Below, piece after piece: positions 40,860-52,539 of a stretch of 64,000 nt of DNA. This DNA is from Echinarachnius parma. Its lineage: Eukaryota > Echinodermata > Echinoidea > Clypeasteroida > Echinarachniidae. The translations under genes were made by a program, and so were the position numbers. The notes beneath the pieces are model-generated. The model did not search any database. It was not told the DNA's origin and saw only the letters and a program-made list of their open reading frames with translations. Numbering within the stretch: the stretch's first letter is position 1; each line of letters starts with the position of its first letter. Where the stretch lies: positions 1 to 64,000 of the forward strand of contig JBAMJV010004017.1 in assembly GCA_037951105.1 (NCBI GenBank), read 5' to 3'.

Positions 40860-42370
40860 GCTCAAGTGATATTTTTCTTTAGGCTATGGATGGAAGTCAA
40901 CACCTCCTAGCTTACCAAAGTCCCCCTGAGTGTTCAATTATTCTGCCCTGGCTAAAAAAAACACTGGTGGAAGCAATCTGCGTGCTCAATACAAATTTGG
41001 ACCAAGAAGGCATTAGTATACCTCCTTGGATGGACAATCGTTCAGCTTATGGTTGCTCTTTAAACAATGTTGAGGCTCAGTGTCTATTTCATAGATCAAA
41101 GTAAAAGTATCATGCATCTTTTATCAACTTTAATAACACTTTCTCACCTTACCAACTTCCCCTAATTTGTTCAATTATTCTGCCCTGGCTAAAATAAACT
41201 TTGCAAAAGTAATCTGCCTGCTCAATAAAAATGTAGTGTGGCTGGGCCAAGGTGGTATTACAACAATCTTTCAGTTTATGGTTTCTCTTTATACAATGTT
41301 CAGGCAGTGTCTCATGCATCAAAGGATAAGTATCATGCATCTTTTATCAACTTTAATAACACTTTCTCACCTTACAAACATCCCCTTGTTTGTTCAATTA
41401 TTCTGCCCTGGCTAAAAGAATTGGCAAAAGTAATCTGCGTGCTCAATCAAAAAAAATTGGGTCAGGCTGGATAATCTATAAGCTCATGCAAGCCTTCACA
41501 ATAAAGTTTTGTTCTACTTCTCTCTTGGGGCAACTAAGTTCTTGAATTGACAAATTGTACTTGTCCGCAAAAGACAACGTGAAACATAAGAAAAATACAC
41601 CACAAAAATTGTTAGAACTAGGTTAGTTGTATCTCATTCAAAAACAAATTTGTGTGCGGTACATGTAGTGCGATCTGCTCGCCCAACTTCTTGTTTATTT
41701 CAAGATGAGATTTACACGTAAGGCAGTAAGGAATCACATTTTTCTCTCTCAGGCAACCATATTAGACCAACTATAAAATATTACTTGCCTAACGTCAATT
41801 TTAACTTGCCCTGGGCAATGGGGCAAGTAGCCCCCGAAAAACAAATATTTGTTTCCCCCTTGTGTCAGGCCTATATGGTGACTCTTTTCACAATGTTGAG
41901 GTGCAGTAATTTTAAATGGAAGTAACAGTACAGTGCATATTTTCTTTAGGTTATCAAGTTCACACCTTCTAAGCCTTCCAATATCCCCCTGTGTGTTCAA
42001 TTATTCTGCCCCGACTACTGGGCGTTGAAAGTAATAGGCTTGCTCAATAAAACATTTGGGAGGCTGGACAATCGCTCATCTTATCGTTATTCTTTTCAAA
42101 ATTTGGAGGCGCAGTGTCTAAATAGATTGAAGAATTTAATAGGCTATCAATCTTTAATAACACCTCTAAAGAGCTTTAAAACCAATATCCTCTTATAAAT
42201 GTGTTCAATTATTCTGCCCTGGCTACATGTAGGCGTTGAAAGTAATAGGGTTGCACAATATAAATTCAGTGCCAGCGGACAATCTTTCATCTAAGGACTC
42301 TCTTCAAATTTTCAGGTCCAGTGAAATCATGCATCATACAGTGGATTTTCTTTAGGCTATTGAGTTAACA
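40860..42370. repeat. Tandem array T1, unit about 230-240 bp
   Basis: Five or more copies share 'ttcaattattctgccctggc', followed by 'gcgtgctcaat' and 'ggctggacaatc', and preceded by 'tttctttaggctat'. The array is interrupted at about 41480-41870 by a GGGCAAGT-family fragment. Similar in style to the exon-copy arrays. See the finding on a possible mini-exon. Confidence 0.8.
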
Positions 42371-42582
42371 CCACCCTCTGTGAGACTGTGGGTTAACCTG
42401 TTCAGGACTCTTCCCAAAAATACTCTTGAAAGTTAAGGTCTATGGAAATCAACTAGACTCACATACAATGTGTTAAATTATTCCTAACTTGTAGGAGATG
42501 AAAGTAATGCTTTTTAAAGGGATCTAGTAACTTTGTTGACATGTGCAAAAAGTGATGAATGGTTGGTGCCATGTAATGTATA

Positions 42583-43566
42583 CTCCGCAAAAAAAGAAAC
42601 TGGACACTTGTATGAGACCAAATATTTCGTATTCATTAACGATAAAATATATGATATTGTATATCAAATTAAAGATAAAATTACCCTCTTCAATATTCGC
42701 CTGAAATCCAGATGAAATCATTCATGCATGACTTGTCACGGTCAATTTACCACACCAAGGTCTGTTTTCAAAAATAGCAAACATGGAACATCCATTCAAC
42801 CATATAAATGATGATAAGCATAATCTAAAACACTATATTCATGAGATGGCATCATTTTTCATTACAAATGTGACCTTTTCTATCTTAATCTCAATAAAGA
42901 GTATAAATGAAGACAAATTGTGAACGTTATAGGTGCTATTTTCATCCAAAAGTAACAAAATGGGTAATTCCATGGCAAAGCTTTATTAGTCAAAACCACA
43001 GTTTGTGCCCTTATTTCAGCATGAAAATGGTATACATTTTTCTCAAGAATGATACCATAGTCAAAAGATCTTCAAAACCTGATGTCACCCTTGGTCAAAC
43101 ATTTGGGCAGTCTTTAACATGACATTTCTCTAGGTAACTATGGTTAAAATTGCAGGGGACACATTAAATAGACAAGCTTCATGCCTGTAATACAGACCAG
43201 TATGATAATGCTCTCATAACCTGACCTTGTTTTATTGACAAATTTGTATTTCCAGAGTTTGTTTATAACTATAAAGTTGAATAATGTCATAATTTACTTG
43301 CCCCGCTCATCTTGTTTAAGTGAAACGCTTACTATCATTTCAGTCGTATGGTGTGGTCCTCCATTGTTTTGCTATTTTTGAAAACAGACCTTGCTAGTGT
43401 TAATTGACCATGGCATTTCATGCATGAACGGTTACACCTTTAAGTTATACCCTGCATGTAGAGGACTAAATTCCCTTAAATTTGATATATGATCATGTAC
43501 ACTTTATCGTACATTAATATGAAATATTTCAACTTATACAAGTGTCCAGTTTCTTTTTTTGCGGAG
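42583..43566. mobile_element. Mariner-like element, long inverted arms
   Basis: The ends CTCCGCAAAAAAAGAAACTG and CAGTTTCTTTTTTTGCGGAG are flanked by TA (42581-42582, 43567-43568). Subterminal arms are also inverted ('tctgttttcaaaaatagcaa' facing its complement). The ORFs inside are short and not transposase-like, so it is a non-autonomous copy. Confidence 0.85.
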
Positions 43567-43569
43567 TAT

Positions 43570-44980
43570 ATATTGTTGTTATCTGATATGTCCACAGGGT
43601 ATTGTGTGAAAATTTCAAGTCAAATGAACGTTGCATGGCCGAGTAATGAGCAAAAATGCAAAGTGATATTCACTAACTCACTGCACTTACTTTGTACACG
43701 GTTTCAAAAATCCAACGGATATTTTATTATCTGAACATTTCAATCGTACATATCTTTGTAACGAAAGGGAAATCTGAAAACCAAAACCTGTCCCATGATT
43801 TTATTGTTAATACCAATAAAACAAGGTATGAGGGAACCGCTAGAATTCAAATTGGATTTTGAGGATTTGGACAAAGTTACGAAGTCCCTTTAACAAACTG
43901 TTAGTATTCATACAGACCTAATAATTCACATTTGCAGGTAGACGTGCAATTACCTAGGGTTCCACACTAACTTTTGAACTGCTTGGGGCATCCCATTTGA
44001 TACGATTCGCATAAATTATTAACCCTTGCTTGCTGTATGAACATGCAATATTCCACTGACCTGCAGGCTCAATATATAAATTTAGTGAGGGTAGATGAAA
44101 TCAAGGAGTTACTATGAAATTGACACCCAATCTTCCATCAACACTTCAGCAATACCTGCTGGTAGTCATTTGAGTAGATTTGGGGGTGAGGGAGAAATGG
44201 TGGCAATCATCTCTACCCTCCCCCCACCTTCTACCAAAAGGAAAGTTTTAACCCTTATTGCCCTCGGTATGAAAGGAAATCATAAATTCATGATATATAT
44301 TATGGCTAAACCCGTCTCCAAGGACCACTCCAAGGAGATATAAGAGTATGGTCTTGATTTTATAAGCAGGTGGTCAAATAAACGTTCATACACACACATT
44401 CAAACCTAGTTAATTGAATTATGTATACAACATACCGTACAAAAACAATTTTATTTTTGGCATTAATTGCCACCTCGATCCCCCACAGAATGCACGGATG
44501 ACACATATTGCCCAATCCACTAGCCAACCCCCCCCCCCCCCACCCCGATCCCGGCCTGCAATGACCCTGGTAATGCCCCTCCCTAGTTGGCAGTTTAATA
44601 TCGGGTAGAGTAAGCCCCCTGGATATTGCTAAATGCATAGATCTGCAATATTGTAGGCTATACTGTAGTATTTATTACACTTCGCTGAGCTTTATTATCA
44701 AGTGGTCGTTCCCTTCACTCACTCCTTTGCCAGCATGTATACGCCACAAAATCAGTTAGTACACATTATGTGCAATGTATTATAAACAACATACAAGTTA
44801 CACAGTTTACTTCACAATTGAATACTTAAATAGTTTGTTTTCTTTGCAGTATATATACGAGAAGATTTTTTGATACAATTTGTTTTAATTTAGAAAGAAG
44901 ACAAAATCTTCCTAAGTTAAATAAGAGAGGTGAGAGCACACCCCTCTGGTTGAATGTAACATTTTCTACTTCTTGCACAA
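43570..44980. other. Unassigned interval
   Basis: No supported exon or repeat boundary. A C run occurs at about 44528. The open frame at 44095-44343 has no recognisable domain. Confidence 0.45.
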
Positions 44981-45421
44981 TATGTGACCTCAAACCACAA
45001 AACGACCAATATGTCGGGAAAAATGATTGTGCTAATTTTTACATGACAGTAAAGAAGAAGTCAATACCTTTAAAATGGTATATAATTTGTCATATTTGGA
45101 CTAAGCGAACCCTCTCAAAATGAGCAGCCAAGATTTGGAACATGGCTGAATCAGTTTTAAAGTTAGGGAGAAAACGGGCCGTTTCAAAGATCGGCGTCCA
45201 TTCAAGCACTGTAATCTGATCATATTTATTTGATTAAAAATCATATCTAAACATGATTTCTGACGCTCAAAATTTCACAAAAAGTAGATTACGATTCCCT
45301 CATTCAGGAAATACCAAAATCCTCAATTTCTTATTTTAAACAAAATTTGGCTATATCAGCTAATAACAGACAAACTACCACGGCGACATAACGGTCGTTT
45401 TGTGGTGTTAGGGCACAGTAT
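44981..45421. mobile_element. MITE with TATGTGACC ends, copy 2
   Basis: Colinear with 24377-24804. The left end is TATGTGACCTCAAACCACAA; the right end is worn (GTGGTGTTAGGGCACA). Confidence 0.82.
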
Positions 45422-45574
45422 ATATGTTTAGTATGACAATAATGGGAATTGGCTAGTGTTACATATTTTAAAGGGTTATTAACAGTTGGGGAGAAAGACT
45501 TTTTGAACATACATTTATAAGTCTTTGTATGTGATCGAGTAGAAGTGTAAATACATACTGTAGAAGCTTGATGC

Positions 45575-45955
45575 TTTAGACAAGGCTTGACACTCGCACT
45601 GGCCGGCTGGCCCGGGGCCCGGGGCCCGGGGCCCGGGGCCAGTGAAATTGTACTTTGGGCCAGCAAAAATGTATAAAAGTCATATTTTGGTGGCCTGATC
45701 GGACAAGCAGATTTTCAACCCAACATTAACAAAATGAGAAAAATCTTGCTTTCTTCCATGTCATGCTTCAGATCTATAATCACAGGTTTGATCAGAAAAA
45801 GAGTGATATTTTTCAAAGTAAAAAGTAACTTTACTCATGAAATACAATTTTCAGGCCAAAAAAATTATCTTCAGGCCACCAGAATAGGGGAAGAAATTAT
45901 TTCACTGGCCCGGCCGGGCCACTGACAAAAAAAAGGTGAGTGTGGAGCCCTGATC
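45575..45955. mobile_element. GGGCAAGT-type element with GGCCCGG tandem
   Basis: The ends are 'gcttgacactcgcactggcc' and 'gtgagtgtggagccctga'. Near the left end 'ggcccggg' is repeated about four times (45608-45641). Confidence 0.55.
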
Positions 45956-46355
45956 GAAGCAGTGTTTTAGGATGGGAGGGAATGCCTGCCAGATAATCTC
46001 ACTGACTTGCGGCTGCCAATATCAGGGGCGAGGGAAATCGCTCAATCCTTTGAAAAAAAAGTATGCCAGCTAATAACTGACCTAGCAAACAAATCACAAC
46101 ACATCCATCAAGCCTAATTCCTCTAATCATTTCTCAGTGACAAAGAATTACGGAGGGGTAACAAATGTAAGGAAAGATCTTACGTATACGTTTCATAGGG
46201 CTTCTTTCCTCTCGTCTCTTCAGTCTTTGTTCATGGTCTGTGCATTTAACTTCATGAATATAGAGGTCTTTTGATTTGTTGTTTTTTAATAATTTGTTTA
46301 TTATTTTTGTTTCTATTTATAAATCAATTCATTCATTTACATTATTTAATATTAT

Positions 46356-46361
<6 letters not shown>

Positions 46362-46389
<28 letters not shown>

Positions 46390-46462
46390 GTATTACCGGT
46401 ATTATTATTATTATTTTATATTTATTTATTTTTTTATTTTTTTTTTGGGGGGGGGGGGGGCT
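46362..46462. repeat. T homopolymer, TTA and G-run tract
   Basis: About 30 T residues, TTATTA repeats, then a T run leading to a run of about 14 G. Confidence 0.9.
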
Positions 46463-46601
46463 CTTTGAGATATATACTGAGCCCCCATGCAATTTATTCA
46501 CTGATGTTAATTACTGGAAACACCATCACCATCTACAATTAGGGCAGAGAGGTTGCCATCTTTGAACTCGTATGATCAACAGAATTCAAGTCTTGTCACT
46601 G

Positions 46602-46815
46602 GGAGAAGGGAGAAGGGAGAAGGGAGCAGGGAGAAGGGAGCAGGGAGCAGGGAGAAGGGAGCAGGGAGCAGGGAGCAGGGAGAAGGGAGAAGGGAGAAGG
46701 GAGAAGGGAGAAGGGAGAAGGGAGAAGGGAGAAGGGAGAAGGGAGAAGGGAGAAGGGAGAAGAAGGGAGAAGGGAGAAGGGAGAAGGGAGAAGGGAGAAG
46801 GGAGAAGGGAGAAGG
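46602..46815. repeat. Purine minisatellite GGGAGAA/GGGAGCA
   Basis: About 30 tandem 7-bp units, first mixing GGGAGAA and GGGAGCA, then almost pure GGGAGAA with one AAG insertion. Arg/Glu/Gly-rich frames on both strands are artefacts of the repeat. Confidence 0.95.
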
Positions 46816-47057
46816 ATCCTTTGAACAATCCTTTGTTCAAGAAAAATCTGCCGGTTAATAAACTGACCGAGCAAACCAATCACAATACATCCATCAAATG
46901 ATCAAGCCCATCCCTTCTAATCACATCTCAATGGCAAAGAATTAAGGAAGTGTACAGCATTCTCTACCAAATGGGTAGTAACCTTTCAAGGGGTACGCCA
47001 CTACACCTGTTTAAGGGGTACGATGTTTAAATAGGCATGTTCATGTTACCACACATT

Positions 47058-47135
47058 TAATAATAATAAATAATAAATTCCATTTTTATAGCGCATTATA
47101 ATGCACAATACATTCCCTATGCGCTTTTCTTATTT
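47058..47135 (-). repeat. SINE tail fragment
   Basis: 'aataataaataataaattcc', 'tttatagcgcattataatgc' and 'ccctatgcgctttt' match the 3' end of the SINE family. Confidence 0.55.
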
Positions 47136-48245
47136 CTTATTTCACATTTCTTACGTTTGTGAAGGAAATTTTTACCTTTTAAATGAGTATACCTGTTAAA
47201 GGGGTAAAATGTACCTTTTAAAAGCCTACCAAATTAAGCCAAGACTGTGCTGCACCATCATACAAGTTTCAAGAGAAAATCTGATTTTCCACAGTTATTT
47301 CCCAAATTTTCTGGTATTGAACAGTGCTGTAAAACAATAACAATAGGTCATTATTTTGGTTGCCAAATCAAGCTTGCAAGTAAAAGTTGGCAGAACTTCA
47401 AATGAGAAATCTGGTAACCCATTTAAAGCTAATTTGTAATGCTTCCCCACCCCAACCTGGACAGCGTGCCAGTGCTAATGACTGTTGAGCCCTATCAAAC
47501 ACAATTGAGATCTTTCAATCTCGTACCATACTCCAATGTGGTTTAAATCGTTTGACAAAAAACTGCTGGCTAATAACAGACCCAGCAAACAAATCACAAC
47601 ACATCCATCAAGCCTAACTCGTCTAATAGCTTCTTGGTGGAGTAGAATTAGGAAGTGCTATCAACATCAGAAGTCCATGGATGTAAATGACTAGATGCAG
47701 TATAGCCCACTAGTGTTCAGTCAAGAGGTTTCCATCTTTGTATTTGAAGACTATAACCATTTAGATTGATTTGTATAGAATCAGTATTGCAATCTTGTTT
47801 GACTAAGATTTAGGTCTTTTAATTGAGTGCTACTCAGTGTTGACATTTTTTTTGTGCAATAAAACATGTCATAAAAGAAAAGATGGCTGTATGATTGATC
47901 CTTACTGTTCACAGAGTATACCCAATCCATTTCTTTGTATCAATGGATATCGCAGGGCCCTCTTGTTAAGCAACATAAGAATCAATACAGTAACCATTCT
48001 TGATTGGAACGAAATGAGGCGCCTTACTCCAAAGACCTTCAGTAGGTATGGTCTCCCTCACCTCAGAACAAACTGAGAAAAACAAACTAATTATCATGGT
48101 GGATAAAACTTCTCAAATAGACAGTATGTATGTCATCCAGTAATTTATATCAATGGGCATTTGGACAGGACCATCACATGAGAATGGACAACAGTCTTCC
48201 TAACCATACTTGATTGGAAAGGAGTGAGGCCTAACTCATCCCGAC

Positions 48246-48535
48246 CAGGGAAGAAATACACGGGGCGGCGGGCGAATTCGCTTCCGAAATGCCCATAGAG
48301 CCCCCCCAAAAAAACAAAAAAATTTAAAAATAAAAAAAAAATGATCTACCGATGATCACTTACAGAATTAGAGCTAAATAGTAGCCCTTGAAATTCGAAA
48401 AAAAAGAGCCCCAGAAATTTGTAGCCTCCGAAATGAAAAAAGTAGCCCCCGAAAGTTGGAAAAGTAGCCCCTGAAAACTTGAACCATAAAATTAGATAGG
48501 GAGCCCCCGAAATAAAAATATTAATTTTTTCCCTG
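48246..48535. mobile_element. hAT-like MITE with perfect 8-bp duplication
   Basis: The ends CAGGGAAGAAAT and ATTTTTTCCCTG lie between perfect ATCCCGAC direct repeats (48238-48245 and 48536-48543). The interior repeats 'gtagcccccgaaa'-like units about five times. It is inserted in tandem array T2. Related 'agccccc' sequence appears near 58170 and at the right window edge. Confidence 0.9.
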
Positions 48536-49195
48536 ATCCCGACCTTGAGTGGTTATGCTCTCCCTTAACTATTCTATTTCATCTCAAAACAATCTGGGGA
48601 AAAAAACACTCATCATCGAGGAAAAAAATATTCACCAATATCAGGGAAAAAACCCAACTAATTATCATGGTGGATAAAACTATTCACAGAGACATGCATC
48701 AATATGCCATCCACTAAATCACATCAATGGGCACTTGGATAGTTGGATAGGACCCTCCGTCATATGAATATCAACAATAGTCGTGCCAAATGCTAAGCAT
48801 ACTTGATTGGAAAGAAATGAGGCCTTATACTCAAAGGACCTTCAGTGATTATGCTCTCCCTTACCTAAGCTTTCTCACCTCCGAACAAACTGAAAAAAAC
48901 AAACTAATTATCATGGTGGATAAAACTATTCACAGAGACATGCATCTAGATGCCATCCACTAATTTACATCATTTACATCAATGGGCACTTGGACAGGAG
49001 TCATAGGACCCTCGGTCATATGAATATCAACAATAGTCTTACCAAATGCTAAGCATACTTGATTGGAAAGAAATGAGGCCTTACTCAAAGGACCTTCAAT
49101 GGTTATGGCATGCTCTCCCTCACCTAAGCTTTCTCACCTCAGAACAAACTAAAAAAAAAAAAATCTCATATTATGGTGGATAATTGGAGAGGGGC

Positions 49196-49436
49196 CCATA
49201 TTCAAGAAAGCCCGCTAGCTTAGTTCCTTGCTAAGTATATTTTGGATGGTTAGGCCACAAATTAAATGCAAGAGATTTTAGTTTCTAACTAGGGTTAACT
49301 TTGGTAGAGGGTAACTAAGGCTTACCCAGTTGACCCTAGTTGGGGACTAGGAAAATTGTTTGTTGCTCAATAAACTGCAGATTTAAAATACACTAAGCAA
49401 GGAACTAAGCTAGCAGGGTTTCATGAATATGGGGCC
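49196..49436. mobile_element. MITE, 'AGCCCGCTAG' family copy 2
   Basis: The ends 'ggcccatattcaagaaag' and 'tttcatgaatatggggcc' are inverted, continuing into 'gctagcttagttccttgct' facing 'agcaaggaactaagctagc'. It also interrupts array T2. Confidence 0.85.
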
Positions 49437-49815
49437 TGCCATCTGAATCTCACCTCCCAACATGACAAAAAATTTACACATCTCCTTGAGTTGCCTTAAG
49501 ATCTCACTTGCACACCAAACGAGAATATGTAACCAACCATACAGTGCCTCCTAATCTAGGACACTAGAGCCTTCTATCACAGTGGCATTAAAGATCAAAT
49601 GTTTCCAGGGGCAGGGCAAGGTGGGGGGGGGGGGGGGGGTGTTTGCATATTTGTTACGTCTTTCTAGTTGTGCTTGATGTGGAAAGAATTGGGGCCTGCC
49701 CTTAGAGGACCTTCAACAGTAGGTTATCTTGCCTTCAAACATAATACAACATTTACACGTCTCCTTGAGTTGACGATCTTACTTTCACACAAAAAAGGAG
49801 TATTGTATCAACTTT

Positions 49816-50150
49816 CAGGCCCGTAGCCACGATTTTTCAAGAGGGGTGTGTAATTTACAAAAACCGGACCGAGACCAAACGAGGCCAAGACCGAGACCAC
49901 GAGTCTTGTAAGCAGGGGGGGGGGGGGGGGCGTTTAGAGGCCGAGGCCACAGGTTCAGTTGTGTTAAGTTAAAGGGGGGTGCGAGACCATTGGTTTAGAT
50001 GGTCGAGACTGATAAAGTGAACTCGAGACCTGTAAAAAGTGGACCAGAGACCGAAAAAGTGGACCTTTCTTAATTGGGGGGGGGGGGGGGGGGTGCATAC
50101 GCACCCAACACATCCCCCCCCCCCCCCCCCACCCCTGGCTATGGGCCTGA
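49816..50150. mobile_element. hAT-like element with G and C tracts
   Basis: The ends CAGGCCCGTAGCCA and TGGCTATGGGCCTG enclose G runs (about 49914 and 50079) and a C run (about 50114), plus repeated 'gagacc' phrases. I found no clear target duplication. Confidence 0.7.
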
Positions 50151-50569
50151 CTATTCAAATTATATATTGTACCTTGAAATTACAAGGTTGTAATTCTGAG
50201 TGTCTTATTTTTGCCACTTGAGGAAATCTGGGCCAAATGCCAACTTTGGATTTCAAGTAAATATAAATCATATCCAAATAATAAAAAAATTAATTCTAAA
50301 TTTCCCTTTTACAAACAGGTCTATTTTCGCTTGCACTTCTTGCACTTTACAGAGCTCTATGGCTATGCCCTAGAATTACTGGTCCTGGGCTCCTGAGCAA
50401 GCATGAAGAAAACAGAAACGAACAAAGTATTATCAAAATTATGGAAAATTTGACTTCTGGAAAATCCATTAATTTATTATATGGTCTGTACCTGTTCTTG
50501 ACATTGCAGTACATGTGTGCATATGACGTATGCCCTAGGTACCAGCTACATTTCATTTGTGTAATGTAT

Positions 50570-51060
50570 TCTATGTCACATTCTATGGTCAGTTTTTGTA
50601 ATCAATAGTGCAGCATGAACAATTCTAATACTCAATAAAAACTACTACTCCATAAATTATGCCTGGGGATTAATAAAATGCTATGAGGATAAGTATAATT
50701 TGGGCATTGAGCCATTTTAAAATCTAGGTACCGTACATAAAATCTTTATTTAAGCTGTATGGTCATGAAGTTCTAATACATTCATGTTGCATTCCACAGT
50801 GACAGTCACAGCTTTGGTAATTAGTATCACTGCAGCAAGTAAATTAGAATTAATAAAACCACTGCTGCTTCTGATTGTTAACCCCAAAACAGGGGGGCCA
50901 GATTCTTCATACGTGAAAGCCGTTATAAATGGTCATGAAGCTTGATATCAAGGTTACAGCGTACATTCCAGAGTCACAGCTTTGGTAATTAGCAGCACTG
51001 CAGCAAGAAAATTAGAACTAATAAAAACCCGCTGCTGCTGCTTCTGGTTATGATGATAAC
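50570..51060. repeat. Tandem array T3, unit about 190 bp
   Basis: Three units share 'ggtcatgaag', 'cacagctttggtaattag', 'cactgcagcaag' and 'ctgctgcttctg'. The right-hand two are most alike. Confidence 0.75.
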
Positions 51061-51119
51061 ACTCCCTGGAAATTTGACTACCATGAAAACAGCGATAGAT
51101 CTAACTTTGTACTTTCTTA

Positions 51120-51640
51120 GTTGCAGCACAATAATTGATCAGCAATGAAACACTGTACAAGATATGTTCCTATAGCCCATCAGTGCCTAAGGCCCACATA
51201 TTTGTGGTTTGGTAGTCTTACACTTAAACAAGAAGAAGACTAGTTATGTGAAGTGTACAGGAAGAAAGAGCATAAATTCCTCTATTTTTAGAGCCCTATT
51301 TTGTTACTCTACCTGCTTAAGTTATTTTTTTTAATGATTTTTATTATTGCGTAAATCACTATAATTTAGAAAAATCCTTAAATTGGCAACACATTGTGAT
51401 ATTTTTAAAACAGATAAAGGCATTCAAATTGGCAACTTTGCAGCAAAGTCACTTCATATTTGTCTTAAATGGTCATTACATAATATTTTCCACCTATTTT
51501 TATGTCATTGATCGGTCAACAAAATTTAGGAGTTGCCAATTTGTAGAAGAAAACAATGATAAATTTTGCCTTAAAATAGCTCTTGTCTTTCCTATAGCTG
51601 AGCACTATAATACCAAAACCCATTCAGGACTAATCACAAA
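51120..51640 (-). repeat. Inverted copy of the 10260-11285 repeat, uninterrupted
   Basis: It contains 'cccacatatttgtggtttgg', 'aaaatccttaaattggcaac' and 'aggagttgccaatttg' in reverse order to the 10-kb copy and lacks the 10531-11106 MITE. Confidence 0.75.
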
Positions 51641-51775
51641 TTTATGTACTTGAGCTGGTGGAGCCAAAAGGAGAATGTAAGATGACAAATAATCATCCAA
51701 AAATCTAAAGTTAGTAGTTTACAAGATTTAAAAATGGCTTTGAACTATAATTACATGCTAATTGATTAATTTTGT

Positions 51776-52335
51776 TAAAGGGATAGTTGAGTTTTGGTAG
51801 AGAGGGCGCTAGACTACCTATTTTTTTGTGAGGTAGTGAAAACCTGAGTGTAAAATTTGAAAGAGCATAATATTTAAATAATAAAATCATCTTTGTTTGA
51901 TCAAAATCGGTTCAGAGACGGCTGAAATATCCATAAATATAACCATTTGTAATAAACCTGGGGCCCCGGGTTTATTAGAGAATTTTGAACCAGCCGTTAA
52001 AAATTTTAAAAAATGCTTCCTCTTTTCAAAAAGTTACAAAATAGGTATTTAAATAGTTGTTGGTTATTTCTCTATCTAATCACTATTTCAACAAAGCATC
52101 ACATGCACAATATTTTATTCAAAATGGTTGAAACCGATGAGTGTTTAGAGAGCGCCCTCTTACGTTTTAACGGCTCTTTTTGAATGATAACATGATCTTT
52201 ACTACGTCATTTGTAATTTTGTGTTCCTTTCTAGTTATAACTATTAGTTTGTAATGTAATGATGCAGGTTTTGGTTACTAAAATTCAGTTTCACCAAAAC
52301 TGTACTCTCCTTACCAGAACTCAACTATCCCTTTA
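51776..52335. mobile_element. MITE family A, copy 6 (full length)
   Basis: Both ends are intact (TTAAAGGGATAGTTGAG and CTCAACTATCCCTTTA). It is the cleanest uninterrupted copy of the family. Confidence 0.88.
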
Positions 52336-52539
52336 ATATAAGATTCTTTCTAGGGATACTCCGATAGGCTTGTAAAACTGCATCTCTTGAGAACCAAATT
52401 CAAAGGCATATTGTGAGATAACAGTTTAAAGGCTGGTAAAATAAATATCCTGGATATCAAAATGTAATTCTCTAAAATAGGGTATGGGTTATTTGAGTCG
52501 CATTATTTTCACAGTAAACAAGTCCCCTACCTTGCAAAA

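Larger units (their letters stand above)
47840..49770. repeat. Tandem array T2, unit about 245 bp
   Basis: Units share 'acttgattggaaagaaatga', 'aaggaccttca', 'tctccctcacctcag', 'attatcatggtggataaaac' and 'catcaatgggcacttgga'. Two units near 48.65-49.15 kb are very similar, and more diverged ones extend to both sides. A hAT-like element (48246-48535) and another MITE (49196-49436) interrupt it. Confidence 0.85.

Noticed and set aside
46553-46901. Arg/Glu/Gly and Leu/Pro/Ser repeat proteins
   Set aside because: All six frames are open because of the 7-bp purine minisatellite.
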